NCBI RefSeq assembly: GCF_900459225.1
Contig: NZ_UHFH01000003.1
Span: 836,501-900,500 of the forward strand
Origin: Streptococcus dysgalactiae subsp. dysgalactiae
Lineage (GTDB): Bacteria > Bacillota > Bacilli > Lactobacillales > Streptococcaceae
Reading direction: 5' to 3'
DNA length: 64,000 nucleotides
The notes beneath the pieces are model-generated. The model was not told where the DNA came from, ran no database searches, and saw nothing but the letters and a program-made list of their open reading frames with translations. The translations under genes and the position numbers were made by a program. How positions within the stretch are numbered: position 1 is the stretch's first letter; each line of letters opens with the position of its first letter. Positions 40,232 to 48,218 of this stretch are shown here, one piece after another.

Positions 40232-41598
40232 ATGATTAAAATTCATAAACGCGTCATAAGCCTAATGGCTGTAACAGCGCTATCAAGCTTGACTTTGGCG
40301 AATGCTGCTATGACATAAACTGTTCAAGCTGAGACGCCTGTTCATTCTACAGTACTGGAAGCTCCAGCAAGAACATTTCAATTTTTAGCAACAGTTGTTG
40401 ACAGTAAAGGTCAAGCTTTATTTAGTCATTTACCAATTAATAGAAGCCTTAGCGTTTCAGTTGATGGTGTGGTTAAAGGTTATACTATTCGTACTAGCCA
40501 AGCCAATAGTCAATTAGCAGCTAGTTTTACTGCTCAAGGTGTAGGACAAGGCATTTTTGACTATACTAAAACACCTGTAGATGTTTACGTACGTAATCAA
40601 GACGCTGAAGCAATTGTTGACAAAGCAGTGACCTTAAAAGATAGCTCAGGTAATCTTGTTGAAACAGTAACAACAGGTAAAGATGAGCTAGCTCGTTTTA
40701 CTAAAGGCCTAATGGATGGTACGTTTTATGCTGTCTTTATGGATGACAAAAAATGAGCGAAACCATTCCAGGTATGCCAGTTAATGTGGCTCTTGATACA
40801 AGCAAAGGACAGGCAACAGAACAAACCAAAGCAACAGGTTTTAACTTCCTTGTAACTATTTTAGACAAAGAAGGTAAAGTTCTTGAAGGAAAAGAAGTTG
40901 CTTTGTCTGATATTACAGATGGGAAACCACTTCCTCTTAAAGCTGCAAAGACAAATGCAAAAGGCTAAATTCTATTTGAGCAATTACCATTATCACGTAA
41001 TATTAGTGTGACATTTGATGGTAAATTACAAGGATATATTGTTAGAACAGACCAAAATGGACATCTAAAAGAAGAAGCCTTTTATGCTGAAGGAAAAGGA
41101 AGTGTGGCACCAGAATATACGAAAAAACCATTGACGATTATTGTTCGTGATTCAGGTGGAAATGGTCTTGTTGGTCAAACGGTGACTTTAGTTAATGATC
41201 TTGGCCAAACAGTTGGCTAGATGACAACTGATGCAAAAGGGAAAGTAACTTTTGTTAACCAGTTGATGGATGGTATGTTCTATAATTACCTGGTTAGTGG
41301 TATTAAAATGGATACTGTGACACCAGGAAATGACATCAGTGCCTACTTGAAAACTAGTCAAATTAAGAAAGCTGATGAGAAGCCAATGCTTGAACTGTCA
41401 GACAAAACAGACGTTTCAAAACAAAAGGATAAGGCTAAAGGTATGGATACCCAAAAAACAGTGGCGCCTGTAAAACAAGAAGATAAAACCCTTCTTAAAG
41501 CAGATGATAAAGGAGTTGCTTTAGTCAGCTTGATTGGTTTTGTTATCTTAGGAATTGCAGGCATGCTTACCTTGACAAAGGCAAAAATGAAACCATAA
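40232..41598 (+). pseudogene. LPXTG-type surface protein, inactivated by three stops and a frameshift
   Basis: Reading through the lesions gives a cell-wall protein of about 455 residues. It has a signal peptide (KRVISLMAVTALSSLTLANA … TVQAET), two related beta-rich repeat units (one from FQFLATVVDSKGQAL, one from FNFLVTILDKEGKVL, each ending LMDGTFYAVF/LMDGMFYNYL), a charged linker and a C-terminal helix (GVALVSLIGFVILGIAGML) with a basic tail. Stops: TAA 40316-40318, TAA 40966-40968, TAG 41218-41220. A one-base shift at an A run near 40750 (six A; seven would keep the frame) also breaks it. The expected sortase motif has decayed to LLKAD. Domain type resembles collagen-binding B/carboxypeptidase-regulatory repeats, by impression only. 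Confidence 0.82.
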
Positions 41599-41951
41599 CC
41601 CCCTATCTCTCTTAAAACTATTTCTTGATCTGAACGATAGTATTCAAAAGGGATTTTATGTGTGTTAGTGCCTCTATTTTATACGAAAAATGAACCAAGC
41701 TAACTAGGAGATGAAAAAATTTTCTACCACTAGCCACGTTTAGAAATGAGAAATGGCCTATGATATAGCTGATGCCCTTTCTTTTGAAAGAGAAGGGAGA
41801 AAATTGTTAACCAGAAGTGCAAAATAGGTTATAACGTGTTAAAATAGTAAATGGTTTGGTTTTAACCGTAATTCCTTTTATAGGAACTTATGAAATCATG
41901 ATAAACCACCCAGGTGGTACGAGATAACGAGCGAACGATTGAGGAGTTAGT
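41599..41951. other. 353-base gene-free stretch before rimM
   Basis: I see no credible gene. It contains a small dyad CCCTTTCTTTTGAAAGAGAAGGG near 41782, an AT-rich -10-like GTGTTAAAATAG near 41840 that could be the rimM promoter, and a palindrome ACCACCCAGGTGGT about 40 bases before rimM. The last looks faintly like a T-box core, but a terminator and specifier stem are missing. Confidence 0.5.
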
Positions 41952-42470
41952 ATGGAATATTTTAACGTTGGGAAGATTGTCAATACCCAAGGACTACAAG
42001 GAGAAATGCGTGTATTATCGGTCAGTGATTTTGCTGAGGAGCGCTTTAAGAAGGGATCGCAATTGGCTTTGTTTGATGAGAAAGACCAGTTTGTTCAAGA
42101 GGTCACGATTGTTAGCCATAGAAAGCAAAAAAACTTTGACATCATCAAATTTAAAGACATGTATCATATTAATGCTATTGAAAAGTACAAGGGATACACT
42201 TTAAAGGTCTCAAAAGACAATCAAGGGGATTTACAAGAAGGAGAATTTTATTACCATCAGATTATTGGCATGGCTGTTTACGAAAAGGATGTCCTTATTG
42301 GACATATTAAGGAAATCTTGCAGCCAGGTGCTAATGATGTTTGGGTAGTGAAGCGTCAAGGAAAACGAGACTTGTTATTACCATATATTCCCCCAGTAGT
42401 TCTTAACGTAGATGTTCTTAACAAGCGCGTGGATGTTGAATTGATGGAAGGCTTAGACGATGAAGATTGA
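41952..42470 (+). CDS. rimM: 16S rRNA maturation factor
   Basis: 172 residues: N-terminal RimM beta-barrel ([19 protein letters not shown]) and a C-terminal PRC-barrel (GVWVVK-type segment [20 protein letters not shown]). It helps mature the 30S head region and binds S19. Overlaps trmD by 11 bases, the conserved rimM-trmD pair. Ribosome site TTGAGGAG. Confidence 0.96.
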   Translation: MEYFNVGKIVNTQGLQGEMRVLSVSDFAEERFKKGSQLALFDEKDQFVQEVTIVSHRKQKNFDIIKFKDMYHINAIEKYKGYTLKVSKDNQGDLQEGEFYYHQIIGMAVYEKDVLIGHIKEILQPGANDVWVVKRQGKRDLLLPYIPPVVLNVDVLNKRVDVELMEGLDDED

Positions 42471-43191
42471 TATTCTAACCCTTTTTCCTGAAATGTTTGC
42501 CCCTCTAGAGTATTCCATTGTAGGCAAGGCAAAAGAAAAAGGATTACTTGACATTCACTACCATAATTTTCGAGATTATGCTGAAAAAGCTCGACATGTT
42601 GATGACGAACCCTATGGCGGTGGGCAAGGCATGCTCTTGAGGGCACAACCAATTTTTGACACCATTGAACACATCCAAGCTCAAAAACCGCGGATTATCC
42701 TCTTGGATCCTGCTGGAAAATCCTTTACTCAGGCTCATGCTGAAGAATTAGCTCTTGAGGAAGAGTTAATTTTTATTTGTGGTCATTATGAGGGCTATGA
42801 TGAGCGCATTAAGACCTTAGTCACAGATGAAATATCGTTGGGAGATTTTGTCCTAACTGGTGGGGAATTGGCAGCCATGACGATGGTGGATGCAACTGTT
42901 CGGCTAATTCCAAATGTGATTGGCAAGGAAAGCAGTCATCAGGATGATTCCTTCTCCTCAGGGCTTTTAGAATACCCTCAATACACTAGACCTTATGACT
43001 ACCGAGGGATGACGGTGCCAGATGTTTTGATGAGTGGGCACCATGAGCGTATTCGATTGTGGCGTTTAGAAGAAAGTCTCAGGAAAACCTATTTGAGAAG
43101 ACCAGATTTACTAGAGCAGTACGAGTTTTCTGAGGAAGAGCGCAACTTATTAGCTAAGATAAAAGCAGAATTGATTCAAGGAGAAGACTAA
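42460..43191 (+). CDS. trmD: tRNA (guanine-37-N1) methyltransferase
   Basis: 243 residues, SPOUT fold with trefoil knot. Motifs: [39 protein letters not shown], and [18 protein letters not shown]. It prevents +1 frameshifting by methylating G37. Coupled to rimM upstream; the stop overlaps the next ATG by one base (TAATG). Confidence 0.97.
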   Translation: MKIDILTLFPEMFAPLEYSIVGKAKEKGLLDIHYHNFRDYAEKARHVDDEPYGGGQGMLLRAQPIFDTIEHIQAQKPRIILLDPAGKSFTQAHAEELALEEELIFICGHYEGYDERIKTLVTDEISLGDFVLTGGELAAMTMVDATVRLIPNVIGKESSHQDDSFSSGLLEYPQYTRPYDYRGMTVPDVLMSGHHERIRLWRLEESLRKTYLRRPDLLEQYEFSEEERNLLAKIKAELIQGED

Positions 43192-44183
43192 TGGAAGAAA
43201 TAGAATATGATATAACCATCATTGGTGGTGGTCCAGTAGGTTTATTTACCGCTTTTTATGCAGGGCTCCGAGGTATGAGGGTAAAAATCATTGAAAGTTT
43301 ATCAGAACTAGGTGGTCAACCCGCCATTCTTTACCCAGAAAAAATGATTTATGATATTCCAGCCTACCCAGCTTTGACAGGAGCAGAATTAACAGAGAAT
43401 TTGCTCAAGCAGTTGAGTCGTTTTGAAGATCGTACAACAATTTGTTTAAAAGAAGAAGTCTTGTCTTTTGAAAAGGTTGAAGGTGGTTTTTCGATTACCA
43501 CTAATAAGGCAGAGCACTTTTCAAAAGCGATTATCATTGCTTGTGGAAATGGCGCTTTTGCACCACGGACATTAGGGTTAGAAGGGGAAGAAGACTTTGC
43601 TGACCATAACCTGTTTTATAATGTCCATCAGTTGGAACAATTTGCAGGCCAAAAAGTTGTGATTTGTGGTGGTGGGGATTCGGCTGTGGATTGGGCTTTG
43701 GCTTTAGAAAACATTGCTGAAAGTGTTACAGTTGTCCACCGCCGCGATGCATTTAGAGCACATGAACACAGTGTGGAATTGTTGAAAGCCTCAACGGTTA
43801 ACCTCTTAACACCTTATGTGCCAAAAACATTGAAAGGAATTGGAAACCTAGCTGAAAAGCTAGTCATTCAAAAGGTTAAAGAAGAAGAGACAATGGAGCT
43901 TGATGTGGATAGTATCATTGTGAGCTTTGGTTTTTCAACCTCTAATAAAAATTTGAAAAATTGGAACCTCGACTACAAACGCTCCAGTATCAATGTCACT
44001 CCGCTTTTCCAAACCAGTCAAGAAGGTATTTTTGCTATTGGGGATGCGGCAGCTTATGATGGGAAAGTTGATTTAATCGCTACTGGATTTGGTGAGGCAC
44101 CAACAGCCGTTAATCAAGCCATTAACTATATTTATCCAGATCGAGATAACCGTGTGGTGCATTCAACATCTTTAATTGACTAA
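43191..44183 (+). CDS. Ferredoxin/flavodoxin-NADP reductase, thioredoxin-reductase-like
   Basis: 330-residue FAD/NADPH enzyme. FAD loop [22 protein letters not shown] loop [17 protein letters not shown] with [10 protein letters not shown], and [19 protein letters not shown]. The CxxC pair of true thioredoxin reductase is absent, as in the YumC type. Known relatives reduce ferredoxin or flavodoxin. Co-transcribed with rimM and trmD. Confidence 0.93.
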   Translation: MEEIEYDITIIGGGPVGLFTAFYAGLRGMRVKIIESLSELGGQPAILYPEKMIYDIPAYPALTGAELTENLLKQLSRFEDRTTICLKEEVLSFEKVEGGFSITTNKAEHFSKAIIIACGNGAFAPRTLGLEGEEDFADHNLFYNVHQLEQFAGQKVVICGGGDSAVDWALALENIAESVTVVHRRDAFRAHEHSVELLKASTVNLLTPYVPKTLKGIGNLAEKLVIQKVKEEETMELDVDSIIVSFGFSTSNKNLKNWNLDYKRSSINVTPLFQTSQEGIFAIGDAAAYDGKVDLIATGFGEAPTAVNQAINYIYPDRDNRVVHSTSLID

Positions 44184-44247
44184 AGAGTTAGGGTTACAAT
44201 CTCGTCGTTAGAGAGGAACGTTCACTTACTAGGCTGATACTTGTTCT

Positions 44248-44266
44248 AAGGGGGAGAGCCCTTTTG
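44248..44266 (+). terminator. Short terminator after the reductase gene
   Basis: AAGGG-GGAGAG-CCCTTTT; a small stem with four T. Confidence 0.55.
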
Positions 44267-44276
44267 TCAAGTGTTC

Positions 44277-44337
44277 GTGACAAGTCTAAGGCATTGTGAT
44301 AAAATAGACATTGTGAAAAAATGTGATAGTTTTCACA
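44277..44337 (+). promoter_or_regulatory. Promoter with repeat/palindrome cluster before the PTS-IIC/panE pair
   Basis: GTGACA, 17 bases, TAAAAT (44277-44305) forms a plausible promoter. CATTGTGA occurs twice exactly 17 bases apart (44292 and 44309), once over the -10 region and once just after it. From 44312 to 44337, TGTGAAAA and TTTTCACA form perfect 8-base inverted arms, and a nested TGTGA-N6-TCACA overlaps them. This looks like an operator region; the regulator is unknown. The inner part resembles Rex sites (TTGTGAA-N4-TTCACAA) imperfectly. Confidence 0.6.
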
Positions 44338-44369
44338 GGATAATACATTACAATGAAAAGGGGTCTATC

Positions 44370-45425
44370 ATGACAACAACAGATAAAGAGACATTTAGTT
44401 CTTTTATGAATAAGGTCTTGGCGGGTACAGCGATTGCTATCGTTGTGGCGCTCATTCCAAATGCTATTTTAGCAACTTTTTTAAAGCCGCTTCTGCCAAA
44501 TGCAGCAGCAGAATTTTTACACATTGTGCAAGTCTTCCAATTCTTCACACCTATTATGGCAGGGTTTTTGATTGGTCAACAGTTTAAGTTTAACCCAATG
44601 CAACAGTTGGCGGTTGGTGGAGCAGCCTATATTGGTTCTGGAGCCTGGGCTTATACTGAGGTTGTTCAAAAAGGTGTTACAACAGGCACTTTCCAACTTA
44701 GAGGTATTGGGGATCTCATCAATATGATGATTACAGCTAGCCTTGCGGTTTTAGCGGTTAAGTATTTTGGGAATAAATTTGGCTCTTTAACCATTATCTT
44801 GTTACCAATTATTATCGGAACAGGTGTTGGTTACATTGGTTGGAAGTTATTGCCTTATGTGTCTTATGTGACAACGCTAATTGGGCAAGGGATTAATTCC
44901 TTTACAACCTTACAACCTATTTTAATGTCTATTTTGATTGCAGTTGCCTTTTCGCTTATCATTGTTAGTCCGATTTCAACAGTGGCTATTGGTTTAGCTA
45001 TTGGTTTAAATGGAATGGCTGCCGGTGCTGCGTCTATGGGAATTGCATCAACAGCTGCAGTTCTTGTTTGGGCAACACTCAAAGTTAATAAGTCAGGTGT
45101 ACCAATTGCTATTGCACTTGGGGCTATGAAAATGATGATGCCAAACTTCTTAAAACATCCTATCATGGCTATTCCAATGGTGGTCACTGCAGCAATTAGC
45201 TCATTAACAGTACCATTGTTTAATCTTGTTGGGACACCAGCTTCATCTGGTTTTGGTTTGGTTGGTGCAGTAGGACCAATTGCTTCTTTAGCAGGTGGTA
45301 GCTCAGTACTTATTATTATCCTTGCTTGGATTGTTGTACCATTTGCAGTTGCATTTGCAGCGCATAAGGTTTCTAAAGATATTCTAAAACTTTATAAAGA
45401 AGACATTTTCGTCTTTGAAGGCTAA
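44370..45425 (+). CDS. PTS system EIIC-like permease (PTS_EIIC_2 type)
   Basis: 351 residues, about nine membrane helices and small-residue-rich loops (GIGDLINMMITASLAV, NLVGTPASSGFGLVG). No EIIA or EIIB phosphorylation domains are attached or adjacent. Such stand-alone IIC-like proteins beside panE are known in streptococci but the substrate is not; a pantothenate-related or organic acid substrate is a guess from context. I start at the ATG with AAAGGGG upstream, not the earlier in-frame TTG. Ends 12 bases before panE. Confidence 0.85.
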   Translation: MTTTDKETFSSFMNKVLAGTAIAIVVALIPNAILATFLKPLLPNAAAEFLHIVQVFQFFTPIMAGFLIGQQFKFNPMQQLAVGGAAYIGSGAWAYTEVVQKGVTTGTFQLRGIGDLINMMITASLAVLAVKYFGNKFGSLTIILLPIIIGTGVGYIGWKLLPYVSYVTTLIGQGINSFTTLQPILMSILIAVAFSLIIVSPISTVAIGLAIGLNGMAAGAASMGIASTAAVLVWATLKVNKSGVPIAIALGAMKMMMPNFLKHPIMAIPMVVTAAISSLTVPLFNLVGTPASSGFGLVGAVGPIASLAGGSSVLIIILAWIVVPFAVAFAAHKVSKDILKLYKEDIFVFEG

Positions 45426-45437
45426 TAGGAGGAAAAC

Positions 45438-46361
45438 ATGTTAGTTTATATTGCTGGCTCAGGTGCCATGGGTTGCCGTTTTGGTTACCAAATTTCAAAA
45501 ACAAATAATGATGTGATTTTGTTAGACAACTGGGAAGATCATATCAATGCCATTAAAGAAAACGGGTTGATTGTAACAGGTGATGTGGAAGAAACGGTTA
45601 AACTTCCTATCATGAAACCAACCGAAGCAACTCAAGAAGCCGATTTAATTATCTTGTTTACAAAAGCAATGCAGTTGCCACAAATGCTTCAAGACATTAA
45701 AGGTATTATTGGAAAAGAAACCAAAGTGCTTTGCCTTTTAAATGGCCTTGGACATGAAGACGTTATTCGTCAGTACATTCCAGAACACAACATTTTAATG
45801 GGAGTTACTGTCTGGACAGCTGGATTGGCAGGTCCTGGTCGTGCTCATCTTCAAGGTGTGGGAGCACTTAACTTACAAAGCATGGACCCAAGCAATCAAG
45901 AAGCTGGACACCAGGTGGCTGATTTGTTAAATGAAGCTAACTTGAATGCGACTTATGATGAGAATGTTGTGCCAAACATCTGGCGAAAAGCTTGCGTGAA
46001 TGGTACCATGAACTCAACTTGTGCCCTTCTAGATTGTACAATTGGTGAATTATTTGCCAGTGAAGACGGTCTCAAAATGGTTAAAGAAATCATTCATGAG
46101 TTTGTTATCGTTGGTCAAGCAGAAGGTGTTGCCTTGAACGAAGACGAAATTACAACTTATGTCATGGACACTTCTGTTAAGGCTGCCCACCATTACCCAT
46201 CAATGCACCAAGATCTTGTTCAAAACCATCGCCTGACTGAAATTGATTTTATCAATGGAGCTGTCAATACCAAAGGTGAGAAACTGGGCATTGATACCCC
46301 ATATTGCCGCTTGATTGCACAGTTGGTACATGCCAAAGAAGCTATTTTAAAGATTAACTAA
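45438..46361 (+). CDS. panE: 2-dehydropantoate 2-reductase (ketopantoate reductase)
   Basis: 307 residues, NADPH-dependent reduction of ketopantoate to pantoate. N-terminal IAGSGAMGCRFGYQI is the NADP loop, followed by LCLLNGLGHED and the catalytic Lys/Glu helical domain (IWRKACVNGTMNSTCALL). Other pantothenate genes are not near, so it may act on another 2-keto acid. Ribosome site AGGAGGAAAAC is excellent. Co-transcribed with the PTS-IIC gene. Confidence 0.9.
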   Translation: MLVYIAGSGAMGCRFGYQISKTNNDVILLDNWEDHINAIKENGLIVTGDVEETVKLPIMKPTEATQEADLIILFTKAMQLPQMLQDIKGIIGKETKVLCLLNGLGHEDVIRQYIPEHNILMGVTVWTAGLAGPGRAHLQGVGALNLQSMDPSNQEAGHQVADLLNEANLNATYDENVVPNIWRKACVNGTMNSTCALLDCTIGELFASEDGLKMVKEIIHEFVIVGQAEGVALNEDEITTYVMDTSVKAAHHYPSMHQDLVQNHRLTEIDFINGAVNTKGEKLGIDTPYCRLIAQLVHAKEAILKIN

Positions 46362-46375
46362 TTTAAAAAGATTTG

Positions 46376-46422
46376 AAAAGCTCATCACATTAGGATTAAA
46401 TCCTTTGTGAAGGGCTTTTTTA
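46376..46422 (+). terminator. Terminator after panE
   Basis: AAAAGCTCATCACA … TGTGAAGGGCTTTTTT with inner AGGAT/ATCCT; six T. Confidence 0.85.
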
Positions 46423-46503
46423 GGTTTGATACTTTCTTTCAGCTTATCGAAGTTATGGGTAAGAAAAAAGTGACAGATATTGGATGTTTTTGGAAGATTA
46501 TGC

Positions 46504-46531
46504 TTGACTTTAGAGAACAAAAAGGTATAAT
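46504..46531 (+). promoter_or_regulatory. Promoter of fruR-fruK-fruA
   Basis: TTGACT, 16-base spacer, TATAAT. Confidence 0.85.
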
Positions 46532-46536
46532 AATAA

Positions 46537-46551
46537 TTGTAACCGATTTCA
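46537..46551 (+). promoter_or_regulatory. CcpA-binding cre site
   Basis: TTGTAACCGATTTCA fits the cre consensus WTGNAANCGNWNNCW at every position. It begins 6 bases after the -10 box, so it spans the transcription start and CcpA would block initiation when a preferred sugar such as glucose is present. Confidence 0.85.
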
Positions 46552-46566
46552 GAAAGAGGTGATTCT

Positions 46567-47310
46567 ATCTTAAAATCAAAACGAAAACAGTTGATTATGG
46601 CAAAAATCGTAAAAGATAACTATGTTGCTTTAGAAGATTTGATGCAGCTGCTGGATTCGTCTGAGTCAACTGTCCGTAGAGATTTGGGGGAACTGGAGCA
46701 AGAAGGACGTTTGCACCGTGTTCATGGTGGAGCTGAATTGTTTCATTCCTTGCAAGAGGAATTGTCTAATCAGGAGAAGTCTGTCAAAAACAGTCAAATC
46801 AAACAGGCGCTCGCTCAAAAAGCTTCCCGATTCATCTATGATAATGATGTGATTTTTATTGATGCTGGGACAACGACGGAATTTTTACTCCCTTTTTTAC
46901 AAGGAAAAAATGTTACGGTCGTTACTAACTCCATCCATCATGCGACTCGCTTAGTTGATTTATCCATCAAAACGATTATCATTGGTGGGTATGTCAAGCA
47001 AACGACTGATGCGAGTATTGGGAGTGTGGCTTTGGAACAAATCAGACAGATGAACTTTGATAAAGCATTTCTTGGCATGAATGGTGTTGATGAGGCCTAT
47101 CTAACAACCCCAGATATGGAAGAAGCCGTGATAAAAAAAGCAGTCATTGCGAATGCGAAAGTGTCTTACATTCTGGTTGATGGCTCGAAAATCGGTCAGG
47201 TATCTTTTGTTAAAGTAGCTGCCATTAATCAGGTGACTATTATTACTGAGGCAGCCTCGACAGGGATTCTCAAAAAAATAAAGGAAAAGGCAAAGGTGGT
47301 TGAATTATGA
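46567..47310 (+). CDS. fruR: DeoR-family fructose operon repressor
   Basis: DeoR repressor: N-terminal winged helix (SSESTVRRDLGELEQEGRLHRVHGGA) and a sugar-phosphate-sensing domain (IDAGTTTEFLLPF, MNGVDEAYLTTPDMEEA). It should respond to fructose 1-phosphate. The start is a puzzle. The full first helix (LKSKRKQLIMAKIV) needs a start at ATC (46567), ideally spaced from AGAGGTGA; no ATG, GTG or TTG exists there. The first standard in-frame start is TTG at 46591, with no ribosome site. I list the ATC as more likely (247 residues), accepting that ATC initiation is rare. It overlaps fruK by 4 bases. Confidence 0.85.
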   Translation: MLKSKRKQLIMAKIVKDNYVALEDLMQLLDSSESTVRRDLGELEQEGRLHRVHGGAELFHSLQEELSNQEKSVKNSQIKQALAQKASRFIYDNDVIFIDAGTTTEFLLPFLQGKNVTVVTNSIHHATRLVDLSIKTIIIGGYVKQTTDASIGSVALEQIRQMNFDKAFLGMNGVDEAYLTTPDMEEAVIKKAVIANAKVSYILVDGSKIGQVSFVKVAAINQVTIITEAASTGILKKIKEKAKVVEL

Positions 47311-48218
47311 TTTATACCGTGACCTTAAACCCTTCGATTGACTTTATCGTCAGAATTAATCAGCTAAACCTGGGATCAGTAAATCGCATGGTCAGTGATG
47401 ATAAGTTTGCAGGGGGAAAGGGTATTAACGTCAGTCGTGTCTTGCAACGATTAGGAGTTGGGAATACGGCGACAGGCTTTCTTGGCGGCTTTACTGGACA
47501 TTTTATCGAAGATAGTTTAAAGAATGAAGGCATTGAAACGGCTTTTGTCAAGGTAGAGCAGGATACCCGTATCAATGTTAAAATTAAGTCGCAAGAAGAG
47601 ACTGAAATAAATGGTCAAGGGCCAATGATTAGTCAGGAACAATTGGAAGCCTTGAAAGCTAAGTTATCCCAATTGACCTCAGACGATACAGTTGTTTTTG
47701 CGGGATCAGCTCCAGCCAATCTTGGGAATGCTGTTTATAAGGAATTGATTCCTTTAGTTAGGCAAAGTGGTGCCCAGGTGGTTTGCGATTTTGAAGGACA
47801 ACCCCTCTTAGATGCCCTTGCGAATAATCCTTTGTTAGTTAAACCTAATAACCATGAATTAGAAGCTATTTTTGGTGTTCCGTTAAACAGTCTTAACGAT
47901 GTAGAAACCTACGCTCGTCGAATTTTAGAGATGGGAGCTCAGTATGTCCTCATTTCGATGGCTGGTGATGGTGCCTTGTTGGTTACTGAGGAAGCCACCT
48001 ATTTTGCTAAGCCAATTAAAGGGCAGGTCAAAAATTCTGTCGGGGCTGGTGATTCTATGGTTGCTGGATTTACAGGCGAATTTGTTAAGAGTAAAGACCC
48101 AGTAGAAGCCTTGAAATGGGGAGTAGCGTGTGGTACGGCGACCGCTTTCTCTGATGACTTGGCGACAATTGCATTTATTAAGGAAATATATCATAAAGTT
48201 GAGGTAGAAAAACGATGA
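47307..48218 (+). CDS. fruK: 1-phosphofructokinase
   Basis: 303-residue PfkB-family kinase: fructose 1-phosphate to fructose 1,6-bisphosphate. Motifs: YTVTLNPSIDFIVRI start, GGKGINVSRVLQRLG, and the C-terminal NSVGAGDSMVAGF with the catalytic Asp. Overlaps fruR (ATGA) and fruA (ATGA), so the three proteins are made together. Confidence 0.96.
   Translation: MIYTVTLNPSIDFIVRINQLNLGSVNRMVSDDKFAGGKGINVSRVLQRLGVGNTATGFLGGFTGHFIEDSLKNEGIETAFVKVEQDTRINVKIKSQEETEINGQGPMISQEQLEALKAKLSQLTSDDTVVFAGSAPANLGNAVYKELIPLVRQSGAQVVCDFEGQPLLDALANNPLLVKPNNHELEAIFGVPLNSLNDVETYARRILEMGAQYVLISMAGDGALLVTEEATYFAKPIKGQVKNSVGAGDSMVAGFTGEFVKSKDPVEALKWGVACGTATAFSDDLATIAFIKEIYHKVEVEKR

Noticed and set aside
41900..41951. 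Possible T-box riboswitch before rimM (AGGTGGTACGAG)
   Set aside because: Only a short resemblance to the T-box core; no specifier stem, no terminator, and rimM is not a usual T-box target.
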